A DNA stretch of 64,000 nt from positions 17,343,501 through 17,407,500 of the forward strand of contig NC_088355.1 in NCBI RefSeq assembly GCF_036884655.1, read 5' to 3'. The position numbers were made by a program, and so were the translations under genes. The stretch comes from Musa acuminata AAA Group (Eukaryota; Streptophyta; Magnoliopsida; Zingiberales; Musaceae). Numbering within the stretch: position 1 is the first letter of the stretch; each line of letters opens with the position of its first letter. Shown here piece by piece: positions 56,277-64,000 of the stretch. The notes beneath the pieces are model-generated. The model saw only the letters and a program-made list of their open reading frames with translations, was not told the origin of the DNA and made no database searches.

Positions 56277-59200
56277 TTAAGTATTTGGACAAATCAACAT
56301 TCCTAATTCTTTTCTTATGTAATCAAATTGTTCTTCACATAGGGGTTTTGTGAAGATATCAGCCAGTTGATGTTTGGTATCAATAAACTCTATGGTTACA
56401 TCATGATTAGAGACATGATCTCGTATAAAGTGATGTCTAATATCAATGTGTTTTGTTCTTGAGTGTTGTATAGGATTTTTAGTTAAGCATATTGCACTCG
56501 TGTTATCACATTTAATGGGAATATCTTTAAGATTCACTTTGTAATCTTCTAAAGTGTTTTTCATCCATACAACTTGTGCACAGCATGCACTTGCTGCAAT
56601 GTATTCAGCTTCGGTTGTTGATAGGGCAACCGAGTTTTGTTTCTTAGATGACCAGGATACAAGGGCATGTCCTAAAAATTGACATGATCCTGATGTGCTT
56701 TTTCTGTCTAGTCTACAGCCAGCGAAGTCCGCATCAGCATAAGCTGTTAATTCAAAATTTTCTGATTTTGGGTACCATAATCCTAGATTGGTAGTTCCAT
56801 TAAGATATCTGAGTATTCTTTTGACTGCTTTGAGATGAGATATCTTAGGGTCTGATTGAAATCTAGCACAAAGTCCTACACTGAACATGATGTCTGGTCT
56901 GGTGGCAGTGAGGTAAAGTAAACTTCCTATCATACCCCTATAGGTTTTTTGATCGAAGCTTTCTCCATTCTCATCAATTTCTAACTTAGTGGAGGTGCTC
57001 ATAGGAGTATCAATGGCTTTTGAATTATTCATTTTGAACTTCTTTAGCAAACTCACAGCATATTTGGTTTGACTAATAAAGATGCCATTGCTTAGTTGTT
57101 TGATTTGTAGGCCTAAGAAGAATGTTAACTCTCCCATTAGACTCATTTCGAATTCATGACTCATAGTTTTCGCAAAGGATTCACAAAGAGATTCATTTGT
57201 ACAACCAAAGATAATATCATCAACATAAATCTGAACAATGAGAAAATTATTTTCAAAATTCTTGATAAACAATGTAGTATCAACCTTGCCTTTTATGAAA
57301 TTATTTTCAATGAGAAAAGAGCTAAGTCTCTCATACCAAGCCCTTGGGGCTTGTTTTAAACCATAGAGAGCTTTAGTTAATCTAAACACATGATTAGGGT
57401 AGCCATTATTTTCAAATCCAGGAGGTTGTTCAACATAAACTTCTTCGGAAATGAAACCATTTAGAAAAGCGCTTTTAACATCCATTTGAAATAACTTAAA
57501 ATTATTGCAACTAGCGTAGGCAAGGAGCATCCTTATGGCTTCCAATCGAGCCACAGGTGCGAAGGTTTCTTCGTAATCGATACCTTCTTCTTGGTTGAAA
57601 CCTTTGGCCACTAATCTAGCCTTGTTTCTAACCACGATACCATTTTCATCTTGCTTGTTTCTAAAGACCCATTTAGTACCAATTACTAAATGGTCATTTG
57701 GCCTAGGAACAAGCGTCCACACCTCATTTCTCTCAAATTGATTTAATTCATCTTGCATTGCGATAATCCATGAATCAGCTTTCATGGCTTCATCAACACA
57801 TTTGGGTTCAATTTGGGAGAGAAAAGCGGCGTTGGCACAAAAGTTTTTAAAAGAAGATCGTGTTTGAACCCCCTTTGATGTGTCTCCTAGGATCAGCTCC
57901 TTAGGATGAGCATCTATATACTTCCAATCCATGGGTAAGGATGTTTTGGAAGTGGATGCATCCAAGTTGCTAGTTGGAGACGGGGTTTCGTTTAAATTCA
58001 AGGAATCAAAATTAACATCATCATCAAGATCATTTTTCTTAATTTCTGAAATCTCATTGAAAACAACATGGATGGATTCTTCAATAATTAAGGTTCTTTT
58101 ATTGAAGATGCGAAAAGCTTTAGAAACCGAAGAATAACCAAGAAAGATTCCTTCATCGGATTTAGCATCGAATTTTCCTAAGTTATCCTTTTCATTCAAG
58201 ATAAAACACTTACACCCAAAGACTTTAAAATATGAGACATTGGGTTTTTTGTTATTCCATAACTCATAAGGAGTTTTGGTGAGTAAGGGTCTTACTAGGA
58301 CTCTATTTAAAATATAGCATGCAGTGTTTACAGCTTCGGCCCAAAAATATTTGGGTAGGCTATGTTCATTCAACATGGTTCTTGCCATTTCTTGTAAATT
58401 TCGATTTTTTCTTTCTACTACCCCATTTTGTTGAGGATTTCTTGGAGTAGAGAAGTTATGGTTGTATCCGTTGAGTTCACAGAATTCTTGGAAGTCATGG
58501 TTTTGAAATTCTCCACCATGATCACTTCTAATTGACGAAATCATAGATTCCTTCTCATTTTGAACAAGTTTACAAAACTTGGTAAAATATCTAAAGCATT
58601 CATTTTTTTGTTTTAAGAAGTAGGTCCATTTATATCTGCTGTAGTCATCAATAATGACAAAGGCGTATTTGCTACCTCCTAGACTCGATGTAGAGATTGG
58701 TCCGAACAAGTCCATATGGATCAATTGTAAGGGCCTAGAGGTGCTTATTTGATTCTTAGCTTTGAAGCTACCCCTAATTTGCTTACCTAATTGGCAAGCA
58801 TCACATACATTATCTTTGATGAACTTGATATGAGGAATTCCTCTTACAAGTTCTCTAGATGATACTTGAGTGATTAGTTTCATGCTAGCATGACCTAATC
58901 TTCTATGCCATAGCCAAGCATCCTCATTCATAACGGCAAAGCACATTTCATCACATAAGTCATTGATGTCAATAGTGTATACGTTGTTTTGTTTTAATGC
59001 AATCATAGATATATTTTTGTGTGGTTTTTCAATGATGCAGGCATTAGATTCAAATCTTATAATATATCCTTTATCACATAATTGACTAATGCTCAAGAGG
59101 TTATGTTTTAAACCATCAACTAGTAAAACATCTTCAATAGAGAGGTTGGATTTGTTACCTATGGTTCCTTTGCCAATGATTTTACCCTTGTTGTTGTCTC

Positions 59201-59327
59201 CGAAGGTGACATATCCTTCGTCTATGCTAGTGAGCTTAGAGAATTGAGATGGATCTCCGGTCATATGCCTTGAGCATCCACTATCAAGGTACCATTTCTT
59301 GCTCCTAGCTTGCGATTGTTTAGTTTT
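56277..59327 (-). CDS. Element E pol: protease, integrase, RT, RNase H
   Basis: Open from just after the TAG at 59330-59328 to TAA 56279-56277. The protease DSG (in [11 protein letters not shown]) lies just upstream of the Met at 59264. Counting from that Met: integrase zinc finger H120, H125, C154, C157; catalytic D185, D248 and E284 (35 residues between the last two); RT with DVKSAFLNG (Asp 595) and YVDD at 680-683; RNase H with AYADADFAG near 841-849 and STTEAEYIA near 882. All catalytic residues are present and there is no frameshift, so the enzymes look competent. Gag is in the same frame upstream, so a fused Gag-Pol would need the TAG to be read through. Confidence 0.93.
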   Translation of the reverse strand, partial: KTKQSQARSKKWYLDSGCSRHMTGDPSQFSKLTSIDEGYVTFGDNNKGKIIGKGTIGNKSNLSIEDVLLVDGLKHNLLSISQLCDKGYIIRFESNACIIEKPHKNISMIALKQNNVYTIDINDLCDEMCFAVMNEDAWLWHRRLGHASMKLITQVSSRELVRGIPHIKFIKDNVCDACQLGKQIRGSFKAKNQISTSRPLQLIHMDLFGPISTSSLGGSKYAFVIIDDYSRYKWTYFLKQKNECFRYFTKFCKLVQNEKESMISSIRSDHGGEFQNHDFQEFCELNGYNHNFSTPRNPQQNGVVERKNRNLQEMARTMLNEHSLPKYFWAEAVNTACYILNRVLVRPLLTKTPYELWNNKKPNVSYFKVFGCKCFILNEKDNLGKFDAKSDEGIFLGYSSVSKAFRIFNKRTLIIEESIHVVFNEISEIKKNDLDDDVNFDSLNLNETPSPTSNLDASTSKTSLPMDWKYIDAHPKELILGDTSKGVQTRSSFKNFCANAAFLSQIEPKCVDEAMKADSWIIAMQDELNQFERNEVWTLVPRPNDHLVIGTKWVFRNKQDENGIVVRNKARLVAKGFNQEEGIDYEETFAPVARLEAIRMLLAYASCNNFKLFQMDVKSAFLNGFISEEVYVEQPPGFENNGYPNHVFRLTKALYGLKQAPRAWYERLSSFLIENNFIKGKVDTTLFIKNFENNFLIVQIYVDDIIFGCTNESLCESFAKTMSHEFEMSLMGELTFFLGLQIKQLSNGIFISQTKYAVSLLKKFKMNNSKAIDTPMSTSTKLEIDENGESFDQKTYRGMIGSLLYLTATRPDIMFSVGLCARFQSDPKISHLKAVKRILRYLNGTTNLGLWYPKSENFELTAYADADFAGCRLDRKSTSGSCQFLGHALVSWSSKKQNSVALSTTEAEYIAASACCAQVVWMKNTLEDYKVNLKDIPIKCDNTSAICLTKNPIQHSRTKHIDIRHHFIRDHVSNHDVTIEFIDTKHQLADIFTKPLCEEQFDYIRKELGMLICPNT

Positions 59328-60911
59328 CTACAAGAAAGGATGATGTTTAGGTACCCATTTGCTTTTGGGTGCCTCATAAATAGATCTACATTTTCTATCA
59401 TGTTGCATAGAGTTTATCATGGTTCCTTTAGGAACCCAAATTAATTTGTTTGGACTTATTTTCTTGAATGGACAACAATGTGTCTTGTGTCCAGATTTGC
59501 AACAAAAGTTGCACTTGGTTTGGTGTTGAACATGTAAGATGGAGCCTTTTATGAAGGTAGTTGGATTTTGGTGAGGACTCCTCACAAATCCAATCCCACT
59601 TCTTTTGGGAGCATGACCCTTGTTTGTAAGGATCATGTTTAATGACTTGCTACCAACCTCGAATTTCTTCAAGGTGTCCTTAAGTAGCAAGTTTTCTTTT
59701 TGTATAGTTTCTAAATCATGACATTTGATACATGAATTTAAACTATCATGATGTTCGACTTTTAACTTATCAAACTCACAAGTAAGATTATCATGTACCT
59801 TTTTTAGCAACTTGTATTTTCTATTTATAACTTTGCATTCATCAAATAAATCATGGAAGGCATTTAATAATTCATCGAAAGATAAATCAGCATCTAATAA
59901 ATTCGTTACCTCCTCTTCGATGGCCATAAAGGCGTAATGAGCAACTTGCTCGGTGTTGGACTCTTCTTCTTCAGATGCGCTTGCGTCATCCCATGTTGCT
60001 TGAAGAGCCTTCTTCTTTGATGTTCTTCTTTTGACTTGGGGACAATCATTCTTGTAGTGTCCCGGCTTTTTACATTCGTAGCAGATCACTTGGTCCTTCT
60101 TGGGTTCAAGTTTATTTTTCACATCGTTTTTAAACTTGTTTCTTTTGAAGAATTTCTTAAACTTTCTTGTCAAAAGTGCCAAGTCATCATCACAGTCCTC
60201 ATCACTTGAGTTTTCTCTCAAGTGGCATTCAGAAGTTTTAAGTGCCATATCCTTTCTGTTCTTTGGAAGGATGTCTTCTTGCTCTTCATGAGCTTTGCAA
60301 GTCATTTCGTAGGTCATTAATGACCCGATTAGTTCTTCAAGAGGGAAGTTGCGCAGATCCTTTGCCTCTTGAATGGCAGTGACTTTAGGATCCCAACTTT
60401 TAGGAAGGGATCTTAGTATTTTATTTACGAGTTCAAAATCCGAAAAACTTTTTCCGAGTCCTTTTAGACCGTTGACGACATCCGTGAAACGGATAAACAT
60501 GTCGCCAATGGTTTCACTCGGTTTCATTCGGAAAAGTTCAAAAGAATGCAGCAACAGATTGATTTTTGACTCTTTCACTCTACTTGTGCCCTCGTGGGTC
60601 ACTTCAAGTGTGTGCCAAATATCAAAAGCAGTTTCGCAAGTTGAAACACGATTAAACTCGTTTTTATCAAGTGCGCAAAATAAGGCATTCATAGCCTTTG
60701 CATTAAGAGCGAAAGCCTTCTTTTCCAACTCATTCCAATCGATCATTGGAAGAGAAGATTTTGAAAATCCGTTTTCAACAAGGTTCCATAGTTCAAAATC
60801 CATAGAAATAAGAAAGATCCTCATTCGGATCTTCCAGTAAGTGTAGTCCGTTCCACTGAACATGGGTGGACGTGTAATCGAATGCCCCTCTTGGTTTCCG
60901 GCGTATGCCAT
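59328..60911 (-). CDS. Element E gag, 527 aa
   Basis: ATG at 60911, 37 bp after the PBS, to TAG 59330-59328. The N-terminal capsid region carries TDYTYWKIRMRIF (21-33) and a UBN2-type core to about 205. An acidic stretch follows, then a basic linker and a CCHC knuckle (C277, C280, H285, C290). A long C-terminal extension with a predicted helical, charged part (about 340-420) ends in a second CCHC (C467, C470, H475, C480). A Lys-rich tail precedes the stop. Gag forms the virus-like particle and binds RNA through the knuckles. Its first ~220 residues are clearly homologous to the B1 and B2 gag, which lack both knuckles. Confidence 0.93.
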   Translation of the reverse strand: MAYAGNQEGHSITRPPMFSGTDYTYWKIRMRIFLISMDFELWNLVENGFSKSSLPMIDWNELEKKAFALNAKAMNALFCALDKNEFNRVSTCETAFDIWHTLEVTHEGTSRVKESKINLLLHSFELFRMKPSETIGDMFIRFTDVVNGLKGLGKSFSDFELVNKILRSLPKSWDPKVTAIQEAKDLRNFPLEELIGSLMTYEMTCKAHEEQEDILPKNRKDMALKTSECHLRENSSDEDCDDDLALLTRKFKKFFKRNKFKNDVKNKLEPKKDQVICYECKKPGHYKNDCPQVKRRTSKKKALQATWDDASASEEEESNTEQVAHYAFMAIEEEVTNLLDADLSFDELLNAFHDLFDECKVINRKYKLLKKVHDNLTCEFDKLKVEHHDSLNSCIKCHDLETIQKENLLLKDTLKKFEVGSKSLNMILTNKGHAPKRSGIGFVRSPHQNPTTFIKGSILHVQHQTKCNFCCKSGHKTHCCPFKKISPNKLIWVPKGTMINSMQHDRKCRSIYEAPKSKWVPKHHPFL

Positions 60912-60947
60912 CTCTCTTGGGTTTTAATCCTTTAGAGAGTTAACCTT

Positions 60948-60959
60948 GCTCTGATACCA
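60948..60959 (-). promoter_or_regulatory. Element E primer-binding site
   Basis: TGGTATCAGAGC on the minus strand, two bases inside the 5' LTR; initiator tRNA-Met type, identical to that of B1 and B2. Confidence 0.93.
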
Positions 60960-60961
60960 AT

Positions 60962-63227
60962 TGTTAGGATCGAGAGCACTAAGAGGGGGGGGGGGTGAAT
61001 TAGTGCAGCGGAAATCTTACAGCGATTAAAAACCAAAAGCTGCGTTCGTTCAAAAACTATTATGATGCAAAAGCAAATTCTCAGTTTGTATCTAAGTGCA
61101 GTTTGCATCTAAGCGCAGATTGCGTCTAAGCGCAGTTTTGCGTCTAAGCGTAGTTTACGTCTAAACTCAGATTTACGTCTAAATGCAGTTTTACGTCTAA
61201 ACGCAGATTTACGTCTAAACGCAGATTTACGTCTAAACGCAGATTTACGTCTAAACGCAGTTTTACGTCTAAACGCAGATTTACGTCTAAACTCAGATTT
61301 ACGTCTTAATGCAGATTTACGTCTAAACGCAGTTTTACGTCTAGACGCAGATTTACGTCTAAACTTTGAAACTTGTTTGTATACTCGCAGAAGGCAGTAT
61401 GCAGTTGAAATCAAGACGTAAACGTGAACTGAGATCTGATGATTGAGCGAGGAAAGCCGATTTACGTCTGAATGCAGTTTTACGTCTAAATGTTGAAACT
61501 CGTTCGTAAAATTGTAGAGGACAGTTTGCAGTTATCAATAGGATCAAAATGTAAGTGTAAACTGCAAAGAAGCTCGTTCGTAAAAGCACGGAAGACAGTT
61601 CTGCAGAATCAAACGTAAACGTAAACTGTAATGTATGAAAATACGAATTTACGTCTGAATGCAGATTCGGAAGAACAGCACTTAGAACTTGTTCGTGAAA
61701 GCGCAGAGAGCAGTAGTAATGAAGGAGGTTTGCAGTAATGATAAAGTGCTCGAAAATAAACGCAAACCAGAGATTTAGAGTGGTTCGGTCAGCCTTGACC
61801 TACTCCACTTTTGGCTTCCTCCACCGACGAGGTTGCCGACGTCAACTAGGGGCCTTCCTTCAATAGGCGAAGGCCAAACTGCCCTTTTACAATTTCTCTC
61901 CTTTTGACAGGCTCAGGAGACAACCTTTACAGACCTTTCTCTCCTCACTTTACAACTGAAAACTTGAAGAACAGAAGGAGGAGACTTAAAGGCTTTACAA
62001 CACTTTTGAGCTCTTAGAATCACAGAAAAGATCAAGATTTCGGTGTAGGTCTGTATCTTTTCAGTGCTGAATGGGTGGGGTATTTATAGGCCCCAACCCA
62101 ATTCAAAATTCGAGCTCAAAACGATCAAATCGATCAAATCCCAGAATTCTGGGATCAGGCGGTTGCACCTCTTGACTGGAGAGGTGGCACCGCCTGGCAG
62201 AGCTCGAAGACTGAGCTCGATGGTTGCATCACCTAGCAGAGCTCGAAGACTGAGCTTGGTGGTTGCACCGCCTGGCAGAGCTCGAAGTCAGAGCTCGGTG
62301 GTTGCATCACCTGGCAGAGCTCGAAACTGAGCTCAGGCTGATGCACCTCTCTGCCAGAGCTCGAAGACTGAGCTCGGTGATTGCATCACCTAGCAGAGCT
62401 CGAGACTGAGCTCAGGCTGATGCACCTCTCTGCCTGAGTTCGAAGACTGAGCTCGGTGGTTGCATCGCCTGGCAGAGCTCGAAACTTGAGCTCTGGCGGT
62501 GCAACCTTTTGACAGAGGAGGTTGCACCGCCCAGTCTAGCTCGAAGACTGAGCTCTGGGCGGTAGCACCTCTTGGCTGGGGCGGTTGCACCTCCCAGCCT
62601 CGCAGCCCTGGCGGTTGCACCTCCTGGCTGGGGCGGTTGCACCTCCCAACCTCACAGCCCTGGCGGTTGCACCTCCTGGCTGGGGCGGTTGCACCTCCTG
62701 GTGCAATCAGGGTCCGAATGGTTCGCTCCATTCGGCCCAATTTGAATCTTTTCAGGGGCCCAACTGCCCCAAGATTAAGCTAATGGGATCACCTCCCATT
62801 TTCATGCTTAATCATCATGCTAACTACGATTAACTCTAAGACAACTTCTGCAGCTTTGCTCCGATGCGTCAATCGCTTCTTCCGGCGAGTTTCCAGCCAA
62901 CTTCCGTCGATCATCCGATAAACCCTCGGTGATCCTTCTGCGGACATCCGGCATACTCCTGGACTTTACGACGATCCACCTGGCGAGTTCCGACGAGCTT
63001 CGCTTGGCAAGCTTCTGGACTTCTCGGATCTGTTCTCGCTGAACCTCCGACGACCGTCCGAACTTCCGTCGAACTCTCGAACTCCCAACGTGATCATGAT
63101 CTTGACTCCGGCGCAACACCTGCTGCTTGTCTTACTCTCATTGTAGTTAATCCTGCACACTTATCTCAACACATAGATTAGATAACAAATGACAATTGAC
63201 TTCATCATCAAAATCTGAGATTCAACA
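60962..63227 (-). repeat. Element E 5' LTR (2,266 bp)
   Basis: Plus reading TGTTAGGATCGAG...TGAGATTCAACA. Minisatellite at about 61090-61370, minus-strand TATA at 62088-62082, palindrome at 62138-62155, hairpin array at 62156-62705. Very similar to 53177-55481 except for one array module and scattered changes. Followed by the TSD CTACC (63228-63232). Confidence 0.94.
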
Positions 63228-63232
63228 CTACC

Positions 63233-63883
63233 CATACGTGAACTGCTTTTAGACTTTGACCTTCCTCTGTTCTCTGAGATAAGTGCCTGTGAATCATTCT
63301 GAGATGTTGCCGAACTCTTTCTTCTCAACTGCTCATTCAACAAACTGCTTGTTACTTGACTCATAGTGACAATACCATCTAGCGCAGAATTACTAAGGGA
63401 AACCATCAGTGTCTCCCAACTTTCTGGTAATGAACTGAGAAGTAACAATGCCTGCAACTCATCATCAAGAGACATTTTCATAGAGGATAACTTGTTAGTA
63501 ATACTTTGCATTTCATTCAAATGCTCGGCAATAGAAGCACCCTCTCTATATTTTAGGTTCACAAGTTTTCTGATAAAAAAAGCTTTGTTGCCAGCTGTTT
63601 TTCTTTCATAGAGACTTTCCAATTTTTTCCAAAGAGAATATGCACAAATTTCAGTAGAAACATGGTGAAAGACACTATAATCAAGCCACTGTCTAATAAA
63701 CCCAATTGTTTTTCGATCTAACCTCTTCCACTCATCATCTGTTATAGTTGTAGGTTTTGCACTATCCCCTTGCAAAGGTCCATACAAATATTTGCAATAT
63801 AAGAGATCTTTCATTCTTGGTTTCCATATCATCCAATTGTTTCCATTCAAACTAATCATGTGAGAAATATTACTATCCTCCAT
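63233..63883 (-). pseudogene. Element F gag N-terminal part, cut by E
   Basis: Opens at ATG 63883 (MEDSNISHMISLNG), 34 bp after the PBS, and runs in frame to the E insertion within an Arg/Ser/Lys-rich linker just upstream of the CCHC knuckle. The capsid region shows NWMIWKPRMKDLLYCK and LLLLSSLPESWETL, shared with element C. The rest of gag is at 52001-53176. I prefer ATG 63883 over an in-frame TTG upstream. No internal stop in this part. Confidence 0.85.
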
Positions 63884-63916
63884 GTTCAAATACAAAAATT
63901 AAATCACCAAAACCCC

Positions 63917-63928
63917 GCTCTAATACCA
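63917..63928 (-). promoter_or_regulatory. Element F primer-binding site
   Basis: Minus strand TGGTATTAGAGC, one base different from the tRNA-Met complement seen in the other elements (T for C), two bases inside the 5' LTR. Confidence 0.85.
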
Positions 63929-63930
63929 GT

Positions 63931-64000
63931 TGATGGGGATATAAAGAGGAATAACCTTTGTATATGAATAAATACTAGAAGACCATAATACGCAGCGGAA
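63931..64000 (-). repeat. Element F 5' LTR, first 70 bp (truncated by window)
   Basis: TGATGGGGATATAAAGAGGAATAACC..., matching 49209 onward with a few differences. The remainder and the outer TSD lie outside the window. Confidence 0.88.

Larger units (their letters stand above)
53177..63227 (-). mobile_element. Element E: near-intact autonomous SIRE-like Ty1/copia retrotransposon
   Basis: 10,051 bp on the minus strand with perfect TSD CTACC (53172-53176 and 63228-63232), inserted into element F gag. LTRs are 2,266 bp (5', right) and 2,305 bp (3', left). It has a tRNA-Met PBS, a 527-aa gag, a full pol in the same frame and an 800-bp 3' non-coding region with a polypurine tract. Long LTRs, gag with two CCHC knuckles and [12 protein letters not shown] after the protease fit the SIRE/Maximus lineage. 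The only coding lesion seen is one TAG between gag and protease. Confidence 0.95.
49209..64000 (-). mobile_element. Element F: Tork-like Ty1/copia element, 5' LTR cut by the window edge, carrying element E
   Basis: Minus-strand order from the right: 5' LTR start (64000-63931, truncated), PBS, gag, (E inserted at 53177-63227), gag end with CCHC, protease, integrase, RT, RNase H, polypurine tract and 3' LTR (49813-49209). gag and LTR ends (TGTTGGGC...) resemble element C, so both are placed in the Tork/Tnt1-like group (inference). The frame has several TAG stops and two frameshifts in RNase H. Confidence 0.9.

Overview
The window is repeat-dense plant nuclear DNA. It holds no ordinary host gene, rRNA or tRNA that I could support. 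Almost all of it is Ty1/copia LTR retrotransposons, recognised by gag, DSG/DTG protease, HHCC integrase, YVDD reverse transcriptase and RNase H, by primer sites complementary to initiator tRNA-Met, and by TG...CA LTRs. Many are nested. Six insertions have perfect 5-bp target-site duplications (TSDs), which argues for nuclear DNA. A monocot, perhaps of the banana/ginger order, is my guess from the look of the LTRs; it is untested.

Layout. 1-6861: element A (minus strand), an Angela-like copia cut by the window edge; one reading frame broken by four TAG codons, a 1.8-kb leader and a 1.49-kb LTR. 6862-8022 and 12216-13819: non-coding backbone split by a 4,193-bp solo LTR (8023-12215, TSD GATGC). 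13820-19247: element C (plus), an old Tork-like copia. 19248-22465 and 44871-49208: non-coding backbone resembling organellar intergenic DNA, carrying a 368-bp solo LTR (46750-47117, TSD CCCGT). 22466-44870: a three-layer nest. Element D (Ale/Retrofit-like, 214-bp LTRs, TSD TAGAG) contains B1 (24561-41731, TSD GAACA), whose 3' LTR contains B2 (32077-40960, minus, TSD AGGAT). 49209-64000: element F (Tork-like, minus, running off the right edge), with E (53177-63227, TSD CTACC) inserted in its gag.

The most interesting set is B1, B2 and E. E is a nearly intact SIRE-like element: gag and a complete pol in one frame, separated by one TAG. B1 and B2 have LTRs of the same architecture (same termini, PBS, GGCGGTGCAACCGCC hairpin arrays, palindrome upstream of the TATA box, 18-bp minisatellite) but encode only a shortened gag that has lost its zinc knuckle. 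They look like non-autonomous gag-only elements that would depend on an E-type partner for protease, integrase and reverse transcriptase. B2 has equal-length 2,676-bp LTRs with only two differences noticed by eye, so it moved very recently.

Relative ages from the LTR pairs match the nesting: C and D are older (D: 12 differences in 214 bp by eye), B1 is intermediate and B2 very young. In A, E and F every in-frame nonsense codon I found is TAG, mostly in contexts expected from C-to-T change at methylated CHG sites.
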